Assembly: GCF_009372255.1 (NCBI RefSeq)
Contig: NZ_LXGN01000001.1
Location: forward strand, 186,001 to 250,000
Source of the DNA: Acinetobacter guerrae
Lineage (GTDB): Bacteria; Pseudomonadota; Gammaproteobacteria; Pseudomonadales; Moraxellaceae
Length of the DNA stretch: 64,000 bases
Direction of reading: 5' to 3'
The position numbers and the translations under genes were made by a program. Shown one piece after another: positions 53,541 to 62,329 of this stretch (position 1 is the first letter of the stretch; each line of letters starts with the position of its first letter). The notes beneath the pieces are model-generated. The model did no database searches, was not told where the DNA came from, and saw nothing but the letters and a program-made list of their open reading frames with translations.

Positions 53541-54698
53541 ATGATTTTGAATATTCTGAAAAAACAGCTTGATGAAAGTACTCTCTGCCCTTTGTGTCAG
53601 GCAGCGATGTACTTTGTAGAAGCGGATCAGTTTGATCAGGATGTCCAATTTCACGAATGTAGCCATTGTCAGCACCAAGTTTTTAGCGATACAAAAATGG
53701 TCTGTCATTGTGCAAGCTGCACCAAACAACGCAAAAAAATGATGCAGGAAACACTGCAACAAGAACAGCGTAAAAACAAAATTAAAGATGATATTATCTA
53801 TAATCTGGAAAGTTTAAGTCTATTGCATAAACTTTTTCTTCTTGCTTTGCTTGATGATCGAGTTCAGGACAATCTGGTACATGATGAATATATTCATTGG
53901 GATCAAATCAAATACGAATACATTAGCCCCAATTATTTATTTCAATATGCGCTGTTAAAAGAACTCATTAAAGCTGGAATTTTGGTCGCCCAAAACAAAC
54001 ATGATGATGCTCAAACATTTTATGTAAGAGTACGTTTAGACGGTTATAGCGAACCCACATTATTTAGTCTTGCCCAACAATTACGTCATTGGTTCTATGA
54101 AAACTTAAGTCTAGGCATTCCCTACAAAACGACTGAGGAAGTCAAAGACGTTCTTTTTTTAGTGCTTTATCAAGAAATTATTCAATTTATGCAGATGTAT
54201 TGTCGTACATGGGGCATACAAATTGCAGGAAATCGGAGCTTTCAGCAGTTTTGTTATCGCCTCATGGATAATCTGGCCATTGGTCAAATTTATTATCTAA
54301 TTCAAACGGCACTTGAATATTTACATACAAAAAAAGCGTTACAGCCACGCAATGAAAATTTCATTAATACCAATATTTTAAAGAAAACTTTAGAACAATA
54401 TCGGGAACGCTCGGTTAATGAAAAATGGGAAACCTCTACGCTGCCACGCCCCATGAATCTGCCATTAAGTAAAATGAGCCAGATTTTTTTGTTCCATTTT
54501 TTGTCTTATGATGAAAATATTTTCATTCAACCCATCTGGCGAGCATGGAGAAAAATTGAGCCACGTCTGAACTTCTACTCGATCAAACGCTGTATGTATT
54601 GTGGTTCTCATGATTTAGAGGTTGATTATGATGCAGCCGACTACGTATCGTTAATTTGCCGTAACTGCAAACATCAAGATCACTATTTTACGCAATAA
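53541..54698 (+). CDS. Unknown protein with zinc-ribbon motifs at both ends
   Basis: This 385-residue cytoplasmic protein has no family I recognise. Residues 17-60 hold CPLC and CSHC pairs, then CHCASC. The C-terminus holds CMYC and CRNC in a second zinc ribbon (about 352-377). The middle ~270 residues are helical, with aromatic-rich stretches (YCRTWGIQIAG, QQFCYRLMD). This plan is consistent with a DNA- or RNA-binding or scaffold protein, but that is inference only. The start lacks a Shine-Dalgarno. thiM follows after 28 bases and may be cotranscribed. Confidence 0.7.
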   Translation: MILNILKKQLDESTLCPLCQAAMYFVEADQFDQDVQFHECSHCQHQVFSDTKMVCHCASCTKQRKKMMQETLQQEQRKNKIKDDIIYNLESLSLLHKLFLLALLDDRVQDNLVHDEYIHWDQIKYEYISPNYLFQYALLKELIKAGILVAQNKHDDAQTFYVRVRLDGYSEPTLFSLAQQLRHWFYENLSLGIPYKTTEEVKDVLFLVLYQEIIQFMQMYCRTWGIQIAGNRSFQQFCYRLMDNLAIGQIYYLIQTALEYLHTKKALQPRNENFINTNILKKTLEQYRERSVNEKWETSTLPRPMNLPLSKMSQIFLFHFLSYDENIFIQPIWRAWRKIEPRLNFYSIKRCMYCGSHDLEVDYDAADYVSLICRNCKHQDHYFTQ

Positions 54699-54726
54699 TT
54701 CTTATAAATTTTTGAGGGGGAAAAAC

Positions 54727-55551
54727 ATGTATAACTCATCCAATATTATCGCCTATGTCATTGACGCATGGCAAAAACTACAAGAACAAACACCACTGGT
54801 TCAATGTATCACCAATAGCGTTGCAGCAAATTATGCAGCCAATGTACTTTTAGCCGCAGGGGCCTCTCCTGCGATGATTGACAATCCATTTGAAGCGGAA
54901 AGTTTTACTCAAATTAGTGCTGCATTGAGCATCAACATGGGAACGCCAACCAGTGAACAAATGCAGGCCATGCAGATTTCTGCACAAACGGCGAATAAGC
55001 AACAAATCCCATGGGTGCTCGATCCTGTTGGTTATGGCGCAATTTTAAAATGGCGCAGTGACATGGTGGATACCTTACTGCAATATCATCCTGCGGTCAT
55101 TCGCGGCAATGCTTCTGAAATTAGTGCTCTTGCAGGAAATATTACTCAAGCAAAGGGCGTAGACAGTACTCTGAAAAGTGATGACATGTTCCAACTTGCA
55201 CAAAGCCTACTCAACAAAACCAGTTGTGTGGCAATCTCGGGGGAAAATGACTATATCCTGTCAAATACGATGACGTGCATCGTTAAAATTCGCGGCGGCA
55301 GTCATTTACAACCTAAAATTACCGCGACAGGCTGTGCGTTAGGCGCATTAATTGCTGCATACTGTGCAGTTGCACCTGTGCATATTGCAGCTATTGCCGC
55401 ACATGTCCACTTCGCTATAGCAGGTAAACTCGCCTATGATCAGGCACAAACGATTGGTAGTTTTAATACCATGTTTATGGATTATATTCACATGATGGAT
55501 GCCAATTTGATTCAGCAATATGCCTGTATCGAATTAATTTCGGATGATTAA
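54727..55551 (+). CDS. thiM: Hydroxyethylthiazole kinase
   Basis: This 274-residue kinase phosphorylates 5-(2-hydroxyethyl)-4-methylthiazole for thiamine salvage. It begins with the family's N-terminal CITNSVAANYAANVLLAAGASPAM (about 25-48), then INMGTP and DPVGYGA. Cys203 lies in the ATGCALGA anion-hole motif. Length is close to E. coli ThiM (262). The ATG at 54727 has GAGGGGG six bases upstream; a TTG at 54712 is a spurious longer start. No TPP riboswitch is visible in the 28-base gap. No other thiamine gene is adjacent, so it is an orphan salvage enzyme. Confidence 0.93.
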   Translation: MYNSSNIIAYVIDAWQKLQEQTPLVQCITNSVAANYAANVLLAAGASPAMIDNPFEAESFTQISAALSINMGTPTSEQMQAMQISAQTANKQQIPWVLDPVGYGAILKWRSDMVDTLLQYHPAVIRGNASEISALAGNITQAKGVDSTLKSDDMFQLAQSLLNKTSCVAISGENDYILSNTMTCIVKIRGGSHLQPKITATGCALGALIAAYCAVAPVHIAAIAAHVHFAIAGKLAYDQAQTIGSFNTMFMDYIHMMDANLIQQYACIELISDD

Positions 55552-55565
55552 TCAACACTTATTCC

Positions 55566-55596
55566 AAAAAAGAGACGAAAATAATCGTCTCTTTTT
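55566..55596. terminator. Bidirectional terminator between thiM and araC-like gene
   Basis: AGAGACGA and TCGTCTCT pair around a 6-nt loop, with A6 and T5 runs on either side, serving both convergent genes. Confidence 0.85.
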
Positions 55597-55602
55597 GCAG
55601 AT

Positions 55603-56454
55603 CTATTTTAACAATAGATAAATATCAGTGATTAAATCTGCTTCATTCACTTCATGTACAAAGTTATGATAATGAAAGAAAACAGGGTAATCGCCAGCTT
55701 CTTCCTGATGTTCTGGTAGCCAATTTCTAAACAGGAAATATACACTGTCTCGAATCTGGTCATGGCTACCTAAATGCCGCACCATGGCATAACGTCCTGC
55801 AGGAATTTCCCCCATTTCAATACCATCATCATTCTGATCAATTGATTTATTGATCGAACCTGCAATATCAAAGCGAAATTCTTGTTCAGGTGTCTGCTCA
55901 GGATCAGAGAAAGGAATGCCATAGGTTGCAGATGTTCTAACAGGAGATAATCCTGTTCTTTTACGCCATTCTATAAATTTAGCAGCAGTTTCAAATACTT
56001 TTTCAGGCGAACCACGATGCGAAATATAAGCTATTTTCTCTAGCGGTCGCTCAATGATGTTTACGTTCATGTCTAACTCACTTTTAGGGGTGAAATAAAC
56101 AAACTTCGTGTGCCAATTTTGCCAGTTAGGCTCAGTTCTAAAAGCACGAGGAGTTTGATCAAATGAACGCTTAAATGCTCTTGTAAATGCTTCAGGACTG
56201 TCAAAGCCAGAATCCAAAGCAATCTCAATCACTTTAATATCTTTGTTAAAAGCTAACCGAAATGACGCACGTTTGAGTCGCAACATTTGCCTGTACTTCA
56301 TCACACTGATACCCAAGTGTGCAGCAAAAATACGATGAAAATGAAATCTGGATAATCCAGCCACATCACTCAAGACTTGTAGACTCAATTCATCATCTAA
56401 ATGATGTTGAATATAAGTACATACTCGTTGTAATTTCAGATCATACGCCATCAT
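55603..56454 (-). CDS. AraC family regulator with GyrI-like effector domain
   Basis: This 283-residue protein has the two helix-turn-helix motifs of AraC/XylS regulators in residues 8-105 (LSLQVLSDVAGLSRFHFHRIF and VIEIALDSGFDSPEAFTRAFKR). A GyrI-like (AraC_E_bind) domain follows at about 125-283, beginning VNIIERPLEKIAYISHRG. Such proteins (Rob, SoxS-type fusions, BmrR-like sensors) respond to hydrophobic or cationic molecules. The ligand and targets are unknown; the neighbouring tautomerase gene on the same strand may be one. ATG ATG at the start makes the first codon uncertain by three bases. Confidence 0.88.
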   Translation of the reverse strand: MMAYDLKLQRVCTYIQHHLDDELSLQVLSDVAGLSRFHFHRIFAAHLGISVMKYRQMLRLKRASFRLAFNKDIKVIEIALDSGFDSPEAFTRAFKRSFDQTPRAFRTEPNWQNWHTKFVYFTPKSELDMNVNIIERPLEKIAYISHRGSPEKVFETAAKFIEWRKRTGLSPVRTSATYGIPFSDPEQTPEQEFRFDIAGSINKSIDQNDDGIEMGEIPAGRYAMVRHLGSHDQIRDSVYFLFRNWLPEHQEEAGDYPVFFHYHNFVHEVNEADLITDIYLLLK

Positions 56455-56515
56455 AGCTTCAACACTTGTTCATTTGACAGAAGCATTATGAAAGGATTAA
56501 ACGCACCGATCCTGA

Positions 56516-56887
56516 TCAAAATTGCGGTTCAATCACGTCTTTAAAATAATTCTGTTTAGGCATTTCAATCAACTCTACACAGCTTTGAACGGTTATTTTT
56601 TGATGATTTAATACATGATCAGCGCGTAGTGTATCTAGTACTTTTTGACCTATTTCTGTTTTTTGTTGTTGACTACGTCCAGACAAAAGGTAAACCTTAA
56701 CGTGCACATAAGCTTGCTGTTCAACCCCAAGCCCTATTACCACGGCATCATCCATGTGAGCTCTGGATTTAATATCAAGTGCTTCGCAATAACCTGTTTC
56801 TACCAGTGCAGTGTTGATTTTCAATAATAATGGTTTAGGTTCAAAATCTTCCAGATTTGCAGAATAATCAACAATTACATGGGGCAT
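56516..56887 (-). CDS. Tautomerase of the 5-carboxymethyl-2-hydroxymuconate isomerase family
   Basis: This 123-residue protein begins Met-Pro-His, so removal of Met exposes the N-terminal proline that is the catalytic base of the family. PHVIVDYSANL matches the opening of HpaF/HpcD, the isomerase of homoprotocatechuate degradation. RSRAHMDDAVV and the VHVKVYLLSGRS strand are also typical. The ATG at 56887 has AGGATGATTGACT upstream; a TTG two codons earlier would hide the proline. No other homoprotocatechuate genes are adjacent, so its substrate is uncertain. Confidence 0.82.
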   Translation of the reverse strand: MPHVIVDYSANLEDFEPKPLLLKINTALVETGYCEALDIKSRAHMDDAVVIGLGVEQQAYVHVKVYLLSGRSQQQKTEIGQKVLDTLRADHVLNHQKITVQSCVELIEMPKQNYFKDVIEPQF

Positions 56888-56898
56888 AGTCAATCATC

Positions 56899-58611
56899 CT
56901 ATTCAATAAACAAAAGCGCTAAACGCACCTGATCATAGCCCATGCGTGGACTGGTTAATTCCACAATAGGTCTGAGTTTGATAGAACCATCATCATTAAA
57001 GTTTTCTGACCGTTTGCTTTTTTGCACACGCTTATACAACTTTCTTATTTGCTCAACCACTTCATCTCCAGGATGTGCAACAGAAATATCCAATCCTTGC
57101 TCTTTGTGTAGACGTGCCAAATGGTTAATCACGGTCGCAGGCGTTAAACCACGTTCTGTTGCGATATCCTGAATCTCATACCCTTCTTCAAATAAAGCAC
57201 GAGTTTCATCCAGTGTTGCAGAACCATAGTTTTGCTTTTCACCTTTGGCCAGTTTTTTCTCGTTTCTTTGGATCTCAGTCTCATTCAGCGTACCGCCACA
57301 ATGGCGAATAAAAGCTTTATGTTGATCGCTTAAATCGGCATCAAGAAAATGATCTTCTGCATCCTGAGATAATTCCTGAAATCTTTTATCGGCTTTTAAA
57401 GCCAATGAATCTAGTTCTAAAGCTTGTGCATTAAAACCCAATAAACGCAATCCCGTTAATGATTTAAGTCGCGATAAAGCCACATAGCCCTGTCCTTTTT
57501 CAAAGGTATGTGAGAGATTAATTTCTGCGGCTTCCAAGGTCATGCCCTGACTTTTATGAATAGTAATCGCCCATGCTAAACGCAGTGGAATCTGCTGAAA
57601 ACTGGCAATGCTTTTACCTGCTTCATTTTCAATTGACCAAGTTTCGGGTTCAACAAGCAAAGTCGTACCATCGGTTAATTTTACTTTGGGCAAAATGCCG
57701 TGTTCATCATCTTCTTCAAAACCAATGACTTCACCCAAGCTGCCATTGATATAACCCATATCGAAGTTATTCTTTACAAACATGACTTTGGCATGTTTTT
57801 TCAACATTAATTCTTCAGGAGCGCGTACAGAAGACTTTAAGGTTTCCAGCATTTTCTCGTTGCCATCTAGCACAGCATTGAACTGATGTTCTTCAGTTTC
57901 AATTTCATTGAGATGTTGAAAATTAATATTATCTACGTCCATATTATGCGTGTAGAGTCGGGTAAACGTATCCCCAATATCTTGTTGGCGCGATTGTTGC
58001 AAAGCTTGCGTATGTTCTTGCTGAATATTCTGCGCACGAATAGCATTTAAAATCTGATTTAGAATTTCATCATCTTGACGATGCTGTTCAGTCAAATAAC
58101 ATACCCGAAATTTTGCCTCAACCCATGCATCCGACATAAAACAGAACTTGTCACGATTACGTTCGTCATTTTTTCCTACAGGCGGTAACTGAAAAAAATC
58201 ACCTGCCACAATGACTTGAATTCCACCAAAAGCATCATCACTTTCTTTAAAATATTTTAAGACCTGATTGACCAAATTGAGTTGTTTGGCATGTAACATC
58301 GAAATTTCATCAATAATTAAAACTTGCGCATTTTCAAGGTGTTCTTTTAAATATTTGCGCTCTTTCATGCGTTTTAAATCATCTTCACTAAGATGATTTT
58401 TAATACCAATCCCTGCCCAAGTATGAATAGTCATTCCATTCATATGCGTTGCTGCAATGCCTGTAGACGCGGTCACAGCAACAGGCACTTTACGTGCTTT
58501 TAAATAATTAATGTATTGATTCAGGGTATACGTTTTTCCTGCACCAGCCGAACCTGTTAAAAAAACATTTTCACCCGCTTTTAGTAACTTAAGTGCAGTT
58601 TCTTGCTTCAT
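56899..58611 (-). CDS. PIF1-like AAA ATPase / helicase
   Basis: This 570-residue SF1 helicase has Walker A GSAGAGKT at 20-27 and Walker B VLIIDEISML near residue 93. The Pif1 family signature TASTGIAATHMNGMTIHTWAGI follows Walker A. Late helicase motifs include AWAITIHKSQGMTL (about 352) and YVALSRLKSLTGL, the RecD-like ends. The last ~110 residues add a helix-turn-helix (HTH_40-type; YEIQDIATERGLTPATVINH), which may bind DNA or a partner. Pif1-family enzymes unwind DNA and resolve forks or G-quadruplexes; the bacterial function is mostly unknown. Its 3' end is only 11 bases from the tautomerase start on the same strand. Confidence 0.85.
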   Translation of the reverse strand: MKQETALKLLKAGENVFLTGSAGAGKTYTLNQYINYLKARKVPVAVTASTGIAATHMNGMTIHTWAGIGIKNHLSEDDLKRMKERKYLKEHLENAQVLIIDEISMLHAKQLNLVNQVLKYFKESDDAFGGIQVIVAGDFFQLPPVGKNDERNRDKFCFMSDAWVEAKFRVCYLTEQHRQDDEILNQILNAIRAQNIQQEHTQALQQSRQQDIGDTFTRLYTHNMDVDNINFQHLNEIETEEHQFNAVLDGNEKMLETLKSSVRAPEELMLKKHAKVMFVKNNFDMGYINGSLGEVIGFEEDDEHGILPKVKLTDGTTLLVEPETWSIENEAGKSIASFQQIPLRLAWAITIHKSQGMTLEAAEINLSHTFEKGQGYVALSRLKSLTGLRLLGFNAQALELDSLALKADKRFQELSQDAEDHFLDADLSDQHKAFIRHCGGTLNETEIQRNEKKLAKGEKQNYGSATLDETRALFEEGYEIQDIATERGLTPATVINHLARLHKEQGLDISVAHPGDEVVEQIRKLYKRVQKSKRSENFNDDGSIKLRPIVELTSPRMGYDQVRLALLFIE

Positions 58612-58839
58612 AACCTGATCATTTCCGTAAAACAGTCCATAGCTTAACGGCTTTCATGCAAAAGTGAAATCCGAAAGCCGCTCAAAATATAAAAATACAT
58701 ATATATCAAAAAGATAAAATAAAATATTTATTGGTAGGTTTTTGGTAGGTAGGAAAAAAACAGTCAAATCCGAATACTAGCCTCACGGTGAAGGTCACCT
58801 GTAAAAACAAATGGACTAAATGGAAGAAGGAATCGCTCC

Positions 58840-60012
58840 ATGGCTTTAAAAAATATTGCTGACCAAACAAATGGTTTTTATATCCCATGTGTTTCACTTT
58901 TTGGCCCAGGCTGTGCCAAAGAAATTGGAACTAAAGCACAAAATTTAGGTGCAAAAAAAGCACTTATTGTCACCGATGCAGGACTTTTCAAGTTTGGGGT
59001 AGCAGACACGATTGCTACATACTTAAAAGACGCAGGTGTAGACAGTCATATTTTTGCTGGTGCAGAGCCCAACCCAACTGACAAAAACGTGCATAGTGGC
59101 GTCACTGCTTATAATGACAATGACTGTGACTTTATTGTCTCTTTAGGTGGTGGTTCTTCACATGATTGCGCTAAAGGGATTGGACTGGTGACCGCAGGTG
59201 GCGGACATATTCGTGACTATGAAGGCATTGATAAAAGTAAAGTTCCGATGACTCCGTTGATCGCGGTGAATACCACAGCGGGTACAGCCTCAGAAATGAC
59301 GCGTTTTTGTATCATCACTAACACCGACACCCATGTCAAAATGGCAATTGTTGACTGGCGTTGTACTCCTCTTATTGCGATTGATGATCCTAAACTCATG
59401 GTCGCCAAACCAGCCAGTTTAACTGCTGCAACTGGTATGGATGCGTTAACCCATGCAGTTGAAGCCTATGTTTCTACCGCAGCCAATCCCATTACCGATG
59501 CCTGTGCAGAAAAAGCAATTTCAATGATTAGTGAATGGCTTAGCCCTGCGGTTGCCAATGGCGAAAATCTGGAAGCACGTGATGCAATGAGTTATGCGCA
59601 ATATCTGGCTGGCATGGCATTTAACAATGCTTCACTCGGTTATGTACATGCGATGGCACATCAATTAGGCGGTTTCTATAACTTACCGCACGGAGTTTGT
59701 AATGCTGTGCTATTGCCACATGTCTGCGAATTTAACCTGATCGCTTGCCCAGACCGATATGCACGAATTGCGGAACTTATGGGTGTACAAATACAAGGGC
59801 TCAGTAAAAATCAAGCTGCACACGCAGCGATAGCAGCAATCCGTGAATTGTCCAAATCGATAGGTATACCTTCTGGTCTCAATGAACTAGGGGTTAAACC
59901 TGAAGATCTGGCGACTATGGCAGAAAATGCGCAAAAAGATGCTTGTATGCTCACCAATCCAAGAAAGGCGACTCATGCACAGGTTGTGGACATTTTCAAA
60001 GCCGCACTTTAA
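58840..60012 (+). CDS. Iron-containing alcohol dehydrogenase (ethanol-type)
   Basis: This 390-residue group III alcohol dehydrogenase resembles the ethanol/methanol-type enzymes (Zymomonas AdhB group). SLGGGSSHDCAKG forms the NAD-binding loop near residue 105, NTTAGTASEMTRF and ATGMDALTHAVEAY hold conserved acidic and histidine ligands, and GYVHAMAHQLGG and NLPHGVCNA carry the other metal histidines. It oxidises a primary alcohol to the aldehyde. The start follows AAGAAGGA. The aldehyde dehydrogenase and GAF regulator 2-4 kb downstream suggest a shared ethanol or short-alcohol pathway. A double hairpin terminates it. Confidence 0.9.
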   Translation: MALKNIADQTNGFYIPCVSLFGPGCAKEIGTKAQNLGAKKALIVTDAGLFKFGVADTIATYLKDAGVDSHIFAGAEPNPTDKNVHSGVTAYNDNDCDFIVSLGGGSSHDCAKGIGLVTAGGGHIRDYEGIDKSKVPMTPLIAVNTTAGTASEMTRFCIITNTDTHVKMAIVDWRCTPLIAIDDPKLMVAKPASLTAATGMDALTHAVEAYVSTAANPITDACAEKAISMISEWLSPAVANGENLEARDAMSYAQYLAGMAFNNASLGYVHAMAHQLGGFYNLPHGVCNAVLLPHVCEFNLIACPDRYARIAELMGVQIQGLSKNQAAHAAIAAIRELSKSIGIPSGLNELGVKPEDLATMAENAQKDACMLTNPRKATHAQVVDIFKAAL

Positions 60013-60048
60013 TTTGATTTCAATTAATCGTCTGCTACTTTGTCCTTA

Positions 60049-60118
60049 GAGCAAGCTTCTCTCTCCAACCGGCTTGCTCACTTGAGGGAATATTTCTCCA
60101 AGATATTCCCTCTTTTTT
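60049..60118 (+). terminator. Tandem hairpins; rho-independent terminator after the adh gene
   Basis: A first 8-bp stem GAGCAAGC / GCTTGCTC (60049-60079) precedes a stronger 10-bp stem GAGGGAATAT / ATATTCCCTC (60084-60112) that is followed by a T run. The second is the functional terminator. Confidence 0.85.
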
Positions 60119-60152
60119 CTTTACTTCAATTGACAAAATCTACATTTCATAC

Positions 60153-60181
60153 AAGGATGACAGCATGCATTAAAACCAATG
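60153..60181 (+). promoter_or_regulatory. Shine-Dalgarno with two-codon mini-ORF before the hydrolase start
   Basis: AAGGA (60153-60157) has optimal spacing to ATG-CAT-TAA at 60165-60173, which ends 5 bases before the hydrolase ATG at 60179. The hydrolase start itself has no close Shine-Dalgarno. Confidence 0.5.
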
Positions 60182-61141
60182 AATAAAAATATGAATCAAT
60201 ATATTCCAGATATTTTAGGTGAAGGCTACCAACAACTGACTTTAACCTTTCCAGATGATTATGAAGGTAAAGTTATTGCGACATTAGTCCGTAAAAAAGC
60301 AGCAATATCAACCAATAAAGCCGTTTTATATATTCACGGCTTTATCGATTATTTTTTTCAGACCGAAATGGCTGAACAATTTAATCAACATGGTTATGAT
60401 TTTTATGCACTGGATTTGAGAAAATATGGACGTTCTCATCTGCCCCATCAAATATTATTTAATGTTCTTGATTTAAATGAATATGATGCGGAAATTACAA
60501 AAGCGCTTAATATTATTGGCGAGGAAAATCATAGCCAGATATTGTTAGCAGGACATTCTACTGGTGGACTCACTGCAACACTATATGCCGCACATCATCC
60601 CGATCATCCGCTGATCAAGGCACTCTGGGCCAATAGCCCTTTTTATGATTTTAATATGAATGTACTCAAAAAAACTTTGGGCATTCCATTTTTAAGTCAA
60701 GTTGGTCGTTACCTACCTCAAGCTAAATTCCCAAGTGGGTTAAACAAATGGTATGTGCCAAGTTTGCATAAAGATTATTATGGCGAATGGTCATTTGATT
60801 TGAACTGGAAACTTCTAAACATGAAGCAAGTTCAATTAAGTTTTATTCGTGCCATTCATGTCGCACAAAAAGAAATTCATCAAGGAGTTAGGCTTACTAT
60901 TCCTGCGTTGGTTATGCACTCTAGCCAGACTAAAAACCCAAGAAAATGGAGCAAAAAAGCCAGGCAAAGTGATGTTATTTTAGGTGTAAAAGATATTGAA
61001 AAATATGCTGAAAAAATTAAAGGTGATGTCAGCACACAAACCATTCAACATGGTTTGCACGATTTGGTTTTGTCACCTGAACCTGTTCGTCAGCAGGTAT
61101 ACCAACAACTGTTTGACTGGTTAAATATCAAATTACCTTAA
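60179..61141 (+). CDS. Alpha/beta hydrolase
   Basis: This 320-residue serine hydrolase has the LYIHGFIDYFFQ oxyanion region near residue 53 and the nucleophile Ser127 in AGHSTGG. A late aspartate/histidine pair is suggested by HGLHDLVLSPEPV near 289. No signal peptide or membrane segment is seen. The family is the Hydrolase_4/lysophospholipase group, with the substrate unknown. It lies between alcohol dehydrogenase and the regulator, so it could act on an ester feeding the same alcohol pathway. It runs convergent with the regulator, whose 3' end is 3 bases away. Confidence 0.82.
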   Translation: MNKNMNQYIPDILGEGYQQLTLTFPDDYEGKVIATLVRKKAAISTNKAVLYIHGFIDYFFQTEMAEQFNQHGYDFYALDLRKYGRSHLPHQILFNVLDLNEYDAEITKALNIIGEENHSQILLAGHSTGGLTATLYAAHHPDHPLIKALWANSPFYDFNMNVLKKTLGIPFLSQVGRYLPQAKFPSGLNKWYVPSLHKDYYGEWSFDLNWKLLNMKQVQLSFIRAIHVAQKEIHQGVRLTIPALVMHSSQTKNPRKWSKKARQSDVILGVKDIEKYAEKIKGDVSTQTIQHGLHDLVLSPEPVRQQVYQQLFDWLNIKLP

Positions 61142-61144
61142 AAT

Positions 61145-62329
61145 TTATGGTTCTGCCTGTTGGTATTTAATTAATGACTGATGGGCAGGATGATCTGTAG
61201 GTAATAACTCCATTAGACGCTCTACAGCATCGATGGCTTCAGGGAAACGCGCAACATGCTTGAGCAACATATCAGTCTCTTTGGCTTTGAAAATAGCATC
61301 GCTTAAACGTGACTCCAAACAATCACGCCATGCACATAAAAAAGGACTCTCGGTTTTTGTTAGAAAAACCCCTGTATAAAGTTGCAAAGCAGAAGAGACA
61401 TAACCCGCATCTAAAGCTTTTTCGGCCTGTAAAAAATCAGCTTCGACATGTGCCAGTAAACGATAAGGACGTGAACCGAGCATTCCCCCAAGCACATCGC
61501 GTAACTGCGACATTTCAGCTTTTAGCGTTCCCATACTGACTTTACGTTCACCATAAAGTGCCTGATGTAGTGTTTCCAGATTTAAACCTTGTGGACATAA
61601 TGCCAAAATACTCAAAATTTCAATCTGGCGTGGTGTCAATACCAAATTTTTTCCATTAAATAGCACTTGTGGAATAGAAAATGCCCGAATATAGATTTGT
61701 TGGCGTTGCTGTTCTTGTAAAGCTGTTTGAATAATCGATGCACAGCGTTCAGCAGCCAAAATACCCAAAGAATTATGATTCGTCCATGTCGTGGATAAAT
61801 CGATCACTCCAAGCAATTGTCTAGAATGCGGATCGATAATCGGTGCTGCATAACACACCCAATCTTGCACTGACTGCATGTAATGCTCATTGGAAAACAC
61901 GCAACTGGATTGGCGAGTTTTGATGGACAAGGCTAATGCATTTGTCCCGACCATTTCTTCGCCCCACTGCCCGCCTTCGACAAAGTGTACCCGTTCAGCC
62001 GCACTGCGCATCTGTTGACTCGCAGCTGTCCAGATAATGGTACTACCGACATCCCCTACTGCAATCACCATAGAAGATTGTTCGGCGACATGTTTAAGAT
62101 CATTACCACAATACTGTAAGGCAATATCCAGTGCAGACGGCTGTTTTTGCACTAAAGTTAATAACGGCGCAGCGGAGCGTTCTTTGGGAATAGCCGCAGA
62201 AACTGAACGTTGCCATGAACTGGCAATGCTTTCATTCATCTCACCTGCCTGCTGAGTAGAGGAAATGCTTTGTTGACGAAGCGTCTCAACTCTGCTGCGT
62301 TGTTCCCTGAGCTTTTGTTTTGTAACCAT
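61145..62329 (-). CDS. GAF-domain transcriptional regulator (AcoR-like sensor, winged-helix output)
   Basis: This 394-residue regulator starts like AcoR/sigma-54 activators (SSWQRS near residue 37). A GAF sensor at about 65-200 follows, with MVIAVGDVGSTIIW and EEMVGTNALA. It lacks the AAA+ sigma-54 domain (no GAFTGA). Residues ~230-300 form a winged helix (LTPRQIEILSILALCPQG), and the last ~90 are helical, like the activator domain of SARP-type regulators. The divergent aldehyde dehydrogenase is its likely target, with an aldehyde or alcohol as ligand by inference. AGGGAA lies nine bases before the start. Confidence 0.8.
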   Translation of the reverse strand: MVTKQKLREQRSRVETLRQQSISSTQQAGEMNESIASSWQRSVSAAIPKERSAAPLLTLVQKQPSALDIALQYCGNDLKHVAEQSSMVIAVGDVGSTIIWTAASQQMRSAAERVHFVEGGQWGEEMVGTNALALSIKTRQSSCVFSNEHYMQSVQDWVCYAAPIIDPHSRQLLGVIDLSTTWTNHNSLGILAAERCASIIQTALQEQQRQQIYIRAFSIPQVLFNGKNLVLTPRQIEILSILALCPQGLNLETLHQALYGERKVSMGTLKAEMSQLRDVLGGMLGSRPYRLLAHVEADFLQAEKALDAGYVSSALQLYTGVFLTKTESPFLCAWRDCLESRLSDAIFKAKETDMLLKHVARFPEAIDAVERLMELLPTDHPAHQSLIKYQQAEP

